64,000 bases of DNA from Apoda limacodes (taxonomy: Eukaryota > Arthropoda > Insecta > Lepidoptera > Limacodidae): NCBI GenBank assembly GCA_946406115.1, contig OX291557.1, positions 14,974,501 to 15,038,500 of the forward strand, in the 5' to 3' direction. Positions within the stretch are counted from its first letter, which is position 1. The number at the start of each line of letters is the position of its first letter. The notes below the pieces were generated by a model. That model was not told the origin of the DNA. It searched no databases and saw only the letters and a program-made list of their open reading frames with translations. This document shows positions 52,586 through 63,966 of the stretch, piece by piece. Both the position numbers and the translations under genes were made by a program.

Positions 52586-55500
52586 GTAAATATTAAAATA
52601 ACTTATTCCTTTCTAAATATTTGACTTAATCGTACTTTCTTAGTATCTTGCAAATTCGTTAGATCGTCGAAGAAATGCGCTAAATTTTTCCTTGTATTTA
52701 CTATGAGCCAGTATGAACGTCCCGTCGAATTTAAGATTATGGTGGAGGTAAGGGTAGTGGGAGAGGAAGCAGGGGAACACTCATTGTTAAGGGCGATACC
52801 TCCCCTTGCGTATTTTCTTGTTTTAAAGTTAAGTCAAGCATAAGTACCTACATATAGTCCGCTTTATCAACAGTAGGAGAGATCAATAGGGGCTAGTAGG
52901 GAACCTACCCTATTTTATATATTTTTTTTGTTTAGAGGTTAAGTCTTAAAAATTTGTGCTGAAGCACATTTTTGAAGACACTAGGTTATCTTTATACCAC
53001 TTTTTTAGCCACAAAATACTTGACGTGATGGATAAAATAGTCCTGGCAGAAGAAATTCTACAGGAACATATCCCCTAGTCGCATCATACAGACCAGAGGT
53101 TGAGCGCCGTATATTGTTTTAGCAAAAATAAATATTTTTCCGAATAAAATTATATCATTGGCATCACTATTTTTTAGCCTCCATGCCTTAAGCTTTAATT
53201 AAAAATATTGCCAAATTCCAAAATTTTGCAGTAGACCACCAATGTTATGCACCAAAATCACGTTGATTAATTTTTGTTTTAATATTAATGACTATTAAAA
53301 ACAAATTTAAACATTTTCACCTAGTGCAGTTCACTAATAAAGAAAAGGCCATCTAAGTTCTCTGAATAAGAATAAGACAATAAATAATGCAACATTTTAT
53401 TTTTTGCAGGTAATCCTGAATGTAGGGTTATGTGTTGCACTGTTTGATGTAACAGACATTGGCCATTCTTATATATTTCCCGGTGATGGTTCATCACATA
53501 CTGAAGTAAAATTTAGGTACATTGTCTTTAGACCTGTAGTGGAAGAAATTTTGATTGGAAAAATTAGAAGTTGCAGTAGAGAAGGTGTTCATGGTAAGTT
53601 GTTTAGAAATCATTCTTACTACCCATTCTAAGGGAGGGTAGTCAATTATCCCTATTTATTTTTTGCTTGCTTTTTCTTGCAACTTTGCTGAATTTGGATA
53701 TTGCTGTGGAATCTTAGGTCCATTCTTAGTGAAAGAATTTTTGAAATTAGATGAGTAGTTTTGGAGATAACCTTCTTTATCCAAACTCTACCTCTTATAC
53801 ACTTCAGTAAAAAAAGTTTAAATGTTCACCTTTTCATTGGGCTGTATATAAACACAACATATATGATATTTAATGTTACCAAGATTGAGTTAATATAAAT
53901 CCATATCAGATGGTATCCATAACTAATATTATGTAGCTTAAAATGTCTTAATAACATGTTTTTATTAGCAAAATGTCTATAGTTAAAGATATTTAGTGTT
54001 TTTGTTTAAAAAAAATTATGTTCGGATACACCTTAATGTTTCCTAAATAATTATTGGATAGCTCTTGGTTTTTGAGTGTTTAAAAATCACCTCTATTTAA
54101 AATTGAATTAAACTATAATTATAATTTATGCTGTAGCTTATAAAGATCAATATTAAATAATCATTGCTGCACTTTACACATAAACAATTTTTTTTTCTTT
54201 TTAGTTACACTAGGGTTTTTTGATGACATATTAATCCCAGTAAGTGCTCTGCAACACCCCTCTAGATTTGATGAGACTGACCAAGCCTGGGTATGGGAAT
54301 ATCCTAAAGAAGATGGGGAAAAACATGATCTGTTTATGGACTCTGGTAAGGATTATTAAATATAATACTATACCAGAGATAAGGATTAAGAGTCCTTTTA
54401 TTCCTTAAATTTTAAATTGGGATGCTTATCATTAATAGGGGCTCAATTTGGTTCCCTGAAGATTGTGCATAGGGTGTTGGGTTACTTAGTGGGGTTACTC
54501 ACAAAGCTCAATGTCAATCTTTCTGTAAATTTAGGATAAATAAAACACTTACAACATCTTTAAGCCCACAAAATCCAATATATTATTAAGATTACACATT
54601 ACCCAATATAATTACTGTAAGTTTCTATTTGCTTCTATACAAGATCATTTTAAGTGACTAATTTTTTTATTTATTACTAATTAAATTATTATTGTGATGC
54701 AAACAAACCAAATCTTTAACAAAACTAGTACTAAAAAGAATCCAAAAATATGCATTAATACTTTATTATATTTTTCCTTAAATATGCAACAAAAGTTGTC
54801 CAATGTACGAAAATATTATTTTGATATCAATTATACTGATTGCACATCAAATTAACTAGAGCTTACAAACATTTTTCTAACACCTATAACAAAATAACTA
54901 TTTTTGCAACATTTTTCTGTAGAGCATCTCAAAACTTGCTCACATGTATGTCTTAAAATTAAAAAAAAAAAAGCTCAGTAAATTTTATAATTACCCCGGC
55001 AAAATATTGCTATATATATAGCATTATTTTTAGAGTTGATCTAATATGCTCAAAACTAATATCGCACGCTTTCTATCACTTTGCCTACCTCTAGCGATAC
55101 CTCAGATATGGGTGAATTTTTCAAAAAATATTGGAACAGTTTGCATTGACAAGTCTCACCTAGCAATTTTGATTATGGCGTTGGCAATATTTATTATGTT
55201 GGAAAACATTATCTTCTATACAGTGTTAACTGTTGTGTTAAAGAACTTCATTAAAATGACATGATTGTGTTGATGATGTAAATGATTGATTCGATCCAAT
55301 GCTCGATGGAACTATGTTATATGAACATATATCAGCACCCTGTATATGCTTGTCTCATCAAAGATTAAGCCATGCATGTGTCTGTGCAAGCTGTATTAAG
55401 GCTATGGCATACCCTAGCAAACGCGTGCCGTTTCGACCAGAGTACAAAGACATATTACATTATCGAAGCATACAATAATAATTAACTGGATAAAAAATAC

Positions 55501-56406
55501 CCAGTCAAAAAAGCGTCGTAAGACTCGTAAAGAAAACCATTTTTTTTGTTGCGTATAAAAAAATATGTGATATCTTCTAAATTTATTGGAATGATATGCA
55601 TGAGTGCAGCGCAGTTTTACTCTGCATTAAATGATTACCTAACATATTAAAGAAGATAAGGATCAATACTATAATGATCAAAATAGCTTCCCAAGTTTTT
55701 CTTAAAGTGTTTCTTCACACTTTTAAAACGATAAAAATGGTTATTGTGAGTAAACCTTAGGAGATAAACATATGCCGTAGCTGACTATTCTATAGTACAT
55801 CATTTTGATGTGTATCAAATATATAAAGCTTCCAGTCGGCATGATTTTTCCGACATCTTGAACAATGTCATATTTGAACAAATTAACAGAAAACAATATT
55901 TAACTATACATATAAATCATCCTCTTTAATCACTCTATCTATGAAAACCGCATCCGTTGCATAGTCAAAAAGATCTAAGCGTACATCGGTAAAGACTAGA
56001 CGGCGGGAAGCGACTTTGTTATGTATAGATTAATAAAAACAAAATATTTACATCATTGCCTTATATATTAATTTACATCCATTTTCTGGTAATGATTATA
56101 GTACAGGCGTTGCTTTATATGGGACCAAATGCTGCTTTATGGTATGTCTTAAATTTTATCTTCTTTTAATTTACTCTTGTACTTGTTACAGGAGAATCAA
56201 TAAGATTCAGGATAACAAGTGAAGTCTTTGAAGAAACCTTACCGACTGGACCGCCGGGAAGTGAATGCCCTACGCAGGCCGTAGCTCCGTTTAAATTAGT
56301 CGGTGGCATAAATGAGCCAGGTTTAGGGTTGTTGACTTGGTGGGAGACACCGGAGCAAGATAATGCAGATGATGGTGATGATGATGTTCCAGAGAATGAT
56401 GAATAA
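52475..56406 (+). CDS. POLR3H: DNA-directed RNA polymerase III subunit RPC8 (POLR3H), four exons
   Basis: Exons 52475-52585, 53410-53593, 54205-54345 and 56192-56406 join in frame through GT-AG introns to 216 aa. The protein starts [20 protein letters not shown], the conserved N-terminus of RPC8/Rpc25. It continues with the Rpb7-type N-terminal domain ([38 protein letters not shown]), then the OB-fold domain ([38 protein letters not shown]), ending [14 protein letters not shown]. In the enzyme this subunit pairs with RPC9 to form the stalk that helps initiation at tRNA, 5S and similar genes. Family length is ~204-212 aa; this one has an extra acidic tail ([14 protein letters not shown]). An AATAAA overlaps the stop codon (56402-56407). 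Intact and surely expressed-type gene structure. Confidence 0.96.
53410..53593 (+). CDS. POLR3H: POLR3H exon 2
   Basis: Acceptor TTTTTTTGCAG|GTAATC. Codes for the rest of the Rpb7-like N-terminal domain and the start of the OB fold. Donor TTCATG|GTAAGT leaves one base of the split Val codon. Confidence 0.95.
54205..54345 (+). CDS. POLR3H: POLR3H exon 3
   Basis: Acceptor TTTCTTTTTAG|TTACAC. Codes for [16 protein letters not shown] through KHDLFMDSG. Donor CTCTG|GTAAGG. Confidence 0.95.
54346..56191. other. POLR3H intron 3, AT-rich
   Basis: 1.85-kb intron without recognised repeats or ORFs beyond chance. The open stretch at 55046-55264 is hydrophobic but has no family resemblance. Confidence 0.5.
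56192..56406 (+). CDS. POLR3H: POLR3H exon 4 with stop codon
   Basis: Acceptor CTTGTTACAG|GAGAATC. Codes from [13 protein letters not shown] through GLGLLTWWE and the acidic tail to TAA at 56404-56406. Confidence 0.95.
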
Positions 56407-56504
56407 AATTAGTTATAATGTATATTAACTTAGTTTCATTTATTGCCCAGTTGTAAAGTTTTTGAATACTAGACGAAACCTGCTGTTGCAACTGCAGAAA
56501 ATTC

Positions 56505-56720
56505 TATTCCCGTGGGAAATTTTAATTGGGATAAAAGTATTATTTGTCTTTCTCTGTTCCTACAGCTATGGTGTTTCGACATGCTTAAAAGCACCCATAA
56601 AAACAAAATTCCCGTGAGTCATGATCAAGATAAATGCCTTCTATCCCTCCAGTTTTCTCTGTGCTAAAAATCAGGTTACCTTATTGCTTCGTAGCAACGT
56701 GAAGCAATAGTAATTTTTTT
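56505..56720 (+). repeat. Dispersed repeat with TATTCCCGTGGGAAATTT
   Basis: CTATTCCCGTGGGAAATTTT .. GGGATAAAAGTATTATTTGT .. CTTCGTAGCAACGTG resembles a common lepidopteran repeat segment often linked to the GCCCGCGG family. Confidence 0.55.
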
Positions 56721-56844
56721 TTTCTTACAATTTGATTAACAAACATTGATAAAACTAAAACAGTATGTATATAAAAATAATTTATAGCCTATGTAACAGG
56801 GGACAGTGTAACTGTCTATTATATTAGCAGAGACTACCCCCTTA

Positions 56845-57000
56845 CGCAGTCCCCGCCCACTTCGGCCATAAAATTTATTTAACCATATTAAATACTAGCT
56901 ATTGCCCGCGGTTTCACGCGCCCAACTTCGGTTATCGGTAAAGGATTTCAATTTCGATAAAAAAATTATTATAGAAAAAAAAAAACGACTCATACAATAA
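56845..57000 (+). repeat. GCCCGCGG dispersed repeat, first of a duplicated pair
   Basis: ACGCAGTCCCCGCCCACTTC .. AACCATATTAAATACTAGC .. TATTGCCCGCGGTTTCACGC. The same order recurs at 57630-57770. Confidence 0.7.
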
Positions 57001-57629
57001 TATTTAAATTCAGTGTTTTTTTTACCTACAAATTAAGTAAGTTCTTAATTTTAATAGAAATGACATTAGAAAAAATTGAGACTGATACCATTAAAACATC
57101 TATGCTTAATGTTTTAGGATCTTGCGTGGAGTACGCCAGAATATATACATTCTCCGCTATTATTTAACGCATGAAGCTAAAGATTTTTTTTTAAAAGTTC
57201 TTAAGTAAGGCAGTGGACTGCAATTGGTAAATGTAAAATTTACTATTAAATATTTGCTATGCGAATAACACCGTGCTTGCTGAATCTGAGAGTACAAAAA
57301 CTAATTAATCGAGTGCTTTTTTGTTTAACGTTCAGCAGTCTCAGAAAAAAATGAATGAGTGAGGTGTCATTCGATTCGAAATTAGGTTCTGCTTGAAAAA
57401 ATTTCAAAAGTTAAAATTTTTTTTTTTTTTTTAAGTAATTTAAGTACTGTAAAAAATGGGGGTTTGGTTTTTTTGCAAATATATCAAAAACTAATCGTTT
57501 TTTGAAATCTTAAAAAAAGATTCAAAGAGGATAAAATTTCATAAAAAAAAGTCTCGACTGCCGGAACTGTAAGGCCAATATTTATAATATTCCCAGACGG
57601 GTGCAAATACAGCTGAAAACGAGTTCTTT

Positions 57630-57960
57630 GGCTGACGCAGTCCCCGCCCACTATGGCCATAAATTTTTTAATATAAAACCATTTAATTTATTTAAACATA
57701 TTAAATATTAGCTATTGCCCGCGGTTTCACCCACCCTAAATTCGGTTATCGGTGTAGGATTTCCATTTTAAAAAAAAATGTATAATCGAAAAAGAAACCG
57801 ACTCACACTTAACGTTGTCAAGTAGCTTATATCTTTTTTTTGGGACTCAAAATATCTTCATGTCAAATTTGCCCGCGGTTGCATCCTCCCCAAATTCGAT
57901 TATCGGTATGGATTCAACGGCAACTCCTTAATTATAAAAAATATACATATATATATATTA
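57630..57960 (+). repeat. GCCCGCGG dispersed repeat, second copy
   Basis: ACGCAGTCCCCGCCCACTAT, ATATTAGCTATTGCCCGCGG, TTCGGTTATCGGTGTAGG, AAACCGACTCACACTTAACG, then a further partial GCCCGCGGTTGCATCC copy ending at a (TA)n tract. Confidence 0.72.
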
Positions 57961-58330
57961 GCTGACCGGGCAGACGTTGTCCTGCATGATACCGACTGCA
58001 GCGCCATCTGCCGGGCTGATTTGTGAATCTAAACCATCCAGGACGCCACCCAAACGCATACAAAAAAAATCATTCAAATCGGTCCAGCCGTTTAGGAATA
58101 CAGTGACATACACACGTACAGTAGATATATGTATAAAGATATATAAAAAATATATAATACGTATAATTCCTCTGTACGTATGTTTGTCACCTAATTCCTC
58201 CTAAACGGCTGGAACGATTTGGGTAAAATTTTGTCTGAATATTTCAGTGGGTTCCTGGATGGTTTGAAAACAATTGGACCCGGTAGGTGGCGCTGCAGTC
58301 GGTGTGTCACTGATCTTCTCTAAAAAGGCA
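57960..58330. repeat. Head-to-head pair of a dispersed repeat
   Basis: CCGACTGCAGCGCCATCTGC .. AAACCATCCAGGACGCCACC .. CGGTCCAGCCGTTTAGGA (57990-58100) is mirrored by CCTAAACGGCTGGAACGATT .. GTTCCTGGATGGTTTG .. GGTGGCGCTGCAGTCGG (58200-58303). Confidence 0.72.
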
Positions 58331-59039
58331 AGGATGATATTTTTGTGTCCGTTCGAGTGGGTCCTTGTAAGGTTTGAAAACGCAAAAAAAAAAATGATTA
58401 ATTATTGCATAACTAATTAAAAAATCGCGATATAGATTTTTTGCCGGCAGTTTATTGTTCATTAATCTATTCAGTAACTGCCAAAAAATTTTTATTTCAT
58501 AATTTTCATATTTAATATGTATAAATAAATGTTATTGTTGAAGTGGCCTACAGTTTCGGGAGTCGAGACTTTTTCATGAAATTCGTCCGCTTTGATTATT
58601 TTTTAGATTTCAAAAATCTCGATAAGTTTTTTAAATATATTTACAAAAAACCACACCCCCATTTTTTGCAGTAAATTACTTATAACTATTGCAATTTTTC
58701 GAGCGGAACTTAATTATTTTCAAAAATTATCTAGACGCGGTTCCGAATCGAATGAAAAGAAAAGAAAAGAAATAATTTATTCAGCAGTAAGCGGAACACA
58801 AGTACATATTAAATACAAAAAACTAATACTAAAGAGATAACGATTTGTTGCGCCAAGCCGAAAAGGACCTCACTCAGTAAAATACACCTCATTTATATAT
58901 TTTGCCGAGACTGCTGAAAAAACTTGAACAAAAAAGCACTTGTCGACTGGAATAAATCGCGTGTAAGTGCAAACTATTGTTTAGGCATTGATCAACTACC
59001 ATTTATGCATGTCTTAAGGAGGCAGTAGGCAACGAGCTT

Positions 59040-59940
59040 CCAATGATAGAAGCGACATGTGACATCATCCCAAAAACCTTAGCAAAAAGATACCGTATCC
59101 GGCTTCATGAGGAAGAAAAGGATAGCTTTGGCATGCATGAAGAAGGATCTACACTGATGGCTCCGTAACAGAATCTGGGACGGGCGCAGGAGTATTCTCG
59201 TATAACCTGAACATTAACATATCAACGACCTTGGATCATCTCCGACAGTGCCGCTGTGCTACAAACTCAATACCAACCGCATCAACAGTGGACTAATTCT
59301 GGAGTGTCACTGCAAAAAATTGAATTGAAAGTACCGGGTTACTTTTAAATGGATACGTGGTCATAGTGGGTCTCTAGGCAATGATGAGGGAGATCAGTTG
59401 GAAAAGAGAGGAGGCACTCAAATAATGGGACCCAAACCAATCGTACCGATACCATTTACCCAACTCAAAACGTGTTTACGTGACAGAACCTTACAACTAC
59501 ACAACAAACACAGTGGGCAGATCAAAATGCACTGCAGACAAACCAAGAACGTTCTTACATCCCTGGACGCAAATCTGTGGCACAAGCTGTTACAACTTAG
59601 TGGGAAAACCTTACATAGCTGGCATAATAACAGGTTACTGCCCGCTAAACTAACACTTTTTCAATATCGGTGTTACCGACAGTCCTCTATGCAGGAGCTG
59701 CATGGAAGGCGAGGAAACACCTTCTCACGTGGTTCTTTATTCCAAAAGCGCGAGCAACCAACGGACAAAGCTCCTTAAGGATCCAAAAACCATGAGAGAG
59801 GCGCTGAATAACATCAGATGCCTCCTTGATTTCTGAACGGATCTGGGTTGGTATGAGTAACCAATGACAGGTATTGGTGGCCCTATCATGAGGCTAAATG
59901 CGGAAAACATAAGTCCAAGTAACTAACTACCATTTATTCT
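59040..59940 (+). pseudogene. Non-LTR retrotransposon RNase H and C-terminal knuckle relic
   Basis: IYTDGSVTESGTGAGVFSYN (59148 on) is the RNase H start with the catalytic Asp in YTDGS. WIRGHSGSLGNDEGDQL (59353) is the RNase H end. The tail reads LHSWHNNRLLPAKL and, after a frame change, CRSCMEGEETPSHVVLY and LKDPKTMREALNNIRCLLDF. It belongs to the RNase H-bearing I/BS-like groups but to a different family from 45.7 kb. The RT is missing and frames are broken. Confidence 0.78.
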
Positions 59941-60394
59941 TTAGAATTTAGTTTACCAAGTATTGGCTATTAAACCTTCAAGAAAAATATATTAGATTAA
60001 TAAGGATAAAAAAAAATGCTTGAAAAATAAAAAAATTAACTTGATGTTGTGTAAATCTTATTAGTACTATACTGTCAAGAGTTTATCGGCACTTCGTTTA
60101 GAACCCGTTTTAGCCTTAGAAGAAAAAAGTTGTAGGAAGGTCTAAATAATAAAACTACAGAATGCGATTTACAACTGCTAATATATTTAATTTTTTTTTA
60201 TTTTTCTTTTGTTCGTACATAAATACAACATACCTCAACTTCAATCGATAACAATGTAGGTAACTTATTATATTATGATTGATTACAATATGTAATAAAT
60301 ATGATTATCCAGACATTTTATACAGAAATACTTATATATATATATATCTCAATGATAACGATTATTGTATACAACGCGAATATATTTATTCGCT

Positions 60395-60600
60395 ACGGGG
60401 TTACGAGGGTACTGAGATGAGTGAGGGTTACTGATTGCGGGACGGCGCTTTTATTTTCACAGTTCACCCGTAAAGATGACGCAGCCAACTATACCGAAAT
60501 ATCGGGAGCTCAATAAATCAAATCTCAGCAGGTAAGCCCGTAGCTAATATATATAATGATAATAACCGCGAAAGTTTACAAAGTTATATATTGTTTTTCA
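60395..60600 (+). repeat. Dispersed repeat fragment
   Basis: GGACGGCGCTTTTATTTTCA, CAGTTCACCCGTAAAGATGACG, ACTATACCGAAATATCGGGAGC and AGGTAAGCCCGTAGCTAATA form a block I associate with lepidopteran dispersed repeats. The element class is not known to me. Confidence 0.5.
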
Positions 60601-61245
60601 AAAACACTGTCATATCTGTAACTCTTATACTTACATAAAATAAAACAGCGTGTATGCCTACCTAACATAAAAAAAAAACAATGAGATCACTGCAGCAACT
60701 GAAAAGTAACTAGATATAATAAACCTAGAATTTTACTAAACTCAGGTTCATGGGCGCCACAAGGCCGTAGTCAGGAATTAACTTGGGGGGATATCGAACT
60801 CTTGCAATTCAGGTACTTCGGGGTACGAAATCTGAACCAAAGTTATTTAGTATAAATAAAAAATGATATTGGATCAAAGACCGGACTCAACCGTCCCTCT
60901 GCCTACGGCCATGTACGAGTGTACCTCTAGTATATAGATTCACTAAAATACCTACGTACTTTTAGGCATTTTGTTAAAAATCACAATAGTACCCCAAATA
61001 TGCATTAATTGTCCAATGTTTTAAAATATGGCTTATTCCGTTGTGATTTAAATATCTTACGTACCATCCATGTATGTTACTAATTTCAATACTAAATAAA
61101 ACTTCTATAAGTTGGTAATTTAGGATTTAATGAATGGTTAGACCTTGTCCATAATGGGCGATTTGGCCGCAATTCCATACACACGTAAGTTTAATACTAG
61201 GCACCAATAAATAGCAGCCATAAAGCATACATGTTGACCGTTACC
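60601..61245. other. AT-rich, no gene identified
   Basis: A GC-richer stretch at 60750-60910 (GGCGCCACAAGGCCGTAGTC and, inverted, ACTCAACCGTCCCTCTGCC TACGGCC) may be repeat-derived. Nothing codes. Confidence 0.35.
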
Positions 61246-61371
61246 TTACAACTCGTTGAGATCTTGAGCGGCCATAGTTGTGTACAACGCAAGTGAACTA
61301 GCAGCAAACTTACCTTCTCTGGACAAGATCTTAATCCGGGTCTCCTTCGCCGAAACATCGACACAAAACAT
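61246..61371 (-). CDS. Possible small ORF or first exon (hypothetical)
   Basis: ATG at 61371 on the minus strand opens 41 codons (MFCVDVSAKETRIKILSREG .. MAAQDLNEL) before TAA at 61246. After codon 19 there is an excellent donor, AGAAG|GTAAGT, at 61313, so the real structure may be a 58-nt coding exon continuing elsewhere. The composition (GC-richer, balanced residues) stands out from the AT-rich flanks. I recognise no family and found no matching downstream exon. Could be chance. Confidence 0.25.
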   Translation of the reverse strand: MFCVDVSAKETRIKILSREGKFAASSLALYTTMAAQDLNEL

Positions 61372-62304
61372 GGTTTTCTTTATTGTACATGTTGTCTCCT
61401 GCTTTGGTATTGTTGTTTGATGTTTTTTAAAACATTTACTGTCAAAATGACTTTGAACGTAGGAGACGTATTTTCAGTTTTAGAAATAGTAGGTAGATTT
61501 AGTATCAACAAGGAGAAGAAAGATTACCACAGATCATTTCATCGAGCGTGGTAAACAAAAACATTGACTTCATCAACAAAAACAAAGTTTTAAGTTTAAT
61601 AACAATAATGTGTGGCGAAGATGTTTAAGTGTAATGTTTCGACGAAACACGAGCAAGAGACGCGGCTTAAGGAACACATTATCTAAATAACAAATTCAGT
61701 TTAATCACTTTTAGCTTATTTCCTATTCAGATTAACAATTTGTTCACACTTACGACTAAACTTTAAAATTGGTCTTGTACATATGATAGATAAGATTTAT
61801 ATACTTAAGTACTTATCTAGTAAATTTATAGTAAGATAGCTGTAAATACTAAAAACTGCTTTGCTCTAAGGAAGTCGGCATGATAAACATGTTTTTTTTC
61901 CTGAAATCGGGAAATTTTCCAAATTACGGCCAGCATGCCGCTATATTTTTAGGAATTACTTGAATGCCTCCTTTATCTTGTTCTTTGAAACTCAGTTGGA
62001 AAGTATTTTTTAAACCTAATTATTTTTTTTTAGGTCAGGTTTAAACTAATACAATCTATTATAGCCAATTATTTTCCTATAGTCCTGTTGTTGCTGTTAG
62101 AATTAAATCGAAATTGTAACCTGCTTAAAAAGTCTTGCATTTAATTTTCTGTGTGTTGCGACATATAAAATAAAATAGGAAAAAAATATTAAAGACACTT
62201 CCTTTTGCAAAAGTAAATGACTTAATTAAAAAATAACCCCAACGTGTACTGATGAGTCTTTTTTCTAAATTGGTAAAGTACGTTGTTCGTTTACACGCAC
62301 TCCG
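61372..62304. other. AT-rich, nothing identified
   Basis: No ORF, RNA gene or repeat motif recognised. Confidence 0.35.
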
Positions 62305-62395
62305 CACTGGGCCCGTGTGAGTAATACCCTGGTGGTGACCGCTTAATATTAGCCAGACCGTAAGCTTGTTTGTTACTTTAATGGTGTTAAAAAAT
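62305..62395 (+). mobile_element. Diverged non-LTR retrotransposon 3' end
   Basis: CTGGGCCCGTGTGAGTAATACC, GTGGTGACCGCTTAATATTAGC and AGACCGTAAGCTTGTTTG .. GGTGTTAAAAA follow the tail order of the family at 11527. Confidence 0.55.
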
Positions 62396-63966
62396 CACCT
62401 CAGTTGAGGGTAGGCTGTGGCTTTACAACACTCCCCAAGAGTAAGGTTGTTTTTAGTATGAACACCTCTCTAACTAGTCAAAAATTTACAGGATCACTAA
62501 GTTAAGAAATATAAAAAAGATAAGGTATTTTAAAAATCACTCACAACAACAAATAAACTGTCTACTTCAGTTAAAAATACAGTTATCATTTTATTTAATT
62601 AGATTGCATAGTTTCCTTAAAAGCGTAAATACCTAAGTGTAAAAAAATAAATATACTTAAATTATTATCGATAGGTTTGTAGTTTGACTACACACCTCTA
62701 AAAAGCCAGTTATTAAAAATCAATATATATATGTCTAGGAACTCGCGTAACAAGGAATTCTAACGAATAGTTTAATAAATTGCATTTCACTTAAAAACAT
62801 ATTTATTTTGGGGTTGTAGTGTACCGCATAAAAAAGTTAGTGAAGCGTATAAATAGCGCAAATTGGTGCGTGCTTGTGTGACGCGATATCAGAACGCTAC
62901 TATATTTACTTATACTTTATACTATGTATTCCCATAGACACTAGAACCAGGTGGCTACTACCTCGTGCGGTAGCAACAATATTTGCTTAATATACGTATG
63001 TAATTATTACAGCAGTGCGTAAGTGTGACAGGGAAAGAAAAATCTAGCGCTATCTCGATCCATTAGCCTAGGACCAGAAAACGTTATTGCGAGGTCATTT
63101 GATATACTCTGGTAATACCAAGTATATATGGCTTACAGATGAACTTAGCAGTACCTACACGTGCACAGATGAAAGTGCAGTAAATAAAAAAATTAAACGT
63201 ACGCTTCTCAAAGAAAGTATGAAACATTTCTTCTAAATAAAATCTAATAAATTTAAAATTACATACAATTTAACTAATAGTGCAATTATTTGTGCTAGCA
63301 AATTCATTACCTAAGTACTATGGAAATGTGAACCAAGATTTATTTTTTTAATTTTAATCTATTTTTTTATTTTAAATTTAACAAAATAACTCTATACTAA
63401 GCGTAAATAATTATAAATCACATACAAACAGACTTAGTTGTCATGTTAACAAAATATGTTAAAAAATCTGACAGCAGCAGGTACAAATGAATTAATTTTT
63501 TTTAAGCTGAATTCCATGTATTATTATGAATCCGAGTCAAAATTTCCCATACAACCTTCGGTGCATAACTTTACACATTTTGTTGCTTAAAATGAGTGAT
63601 TTTTGTATATTGCTATTTATCATTGTCGCAAAAGATATTTAATTATGAAATCCGATAAATTATGATATAATTCAAGTTTTTGTCATTTATTTAACTTTGT
63701 TAATAATTCACTGGCATTTTATGTATGAAAGTGCGGTTTTTTTTGGACTATGGAAATAGTGCTTGATAATAATAAAACGTCTTGAGTGACGAAATGTCTA
63801 TAGTTACAGATATTACTATATACATAGAAATTCACTAAAATTATTAAGGAAATCGAGATCTTTTAATTTACTTCTACATCTACACTGTCATGTAACGCTT
63901 ATCTTATTAACTGGGCAACTTTATCAAGAGAGAAATCAATTTGAGACATATATTTCACTAACTTTT
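62396..63966. other. AT-rich, nothing identified
   Basis: Short poly(A)/poly(T) runs and small ATATAT tracts only. Confidence 0.4.

Larger units (their letters stand above)
57309..58945. mobile_element. ~1.6-kb inverted-repeat element with nested insertions
   Basis: The left arm (57309-57580: GTGCTTTTTTGTTTAA, TCAGCAGTCTC, TTCGATTCG, AAAAAATGGGGGT, AAGTCTCGACT) is mirrored by the right arm (58545-58945: AGTCGAGACTTTTTCATG, CCCCCATTTTTTGCAG, CGAATCGAATG, GAGACTGCTGA, AAAAAAGCAC). The centre holds dispersed repeats (57630-58330). The right arm is split by a ~115-bp insertion near 58757-58870 that has an AATAAA..(TTTTC)n-like tail on the minus strand. No transposase is seen. Confidence 0.72.

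Noticed and set aside
55046..55264. 72-codon hydrophobic ORF as a membrane peptide
   Set aside because: It lies in intron 3 of POLR3H and has the composition expected of AT-rich chance reading.
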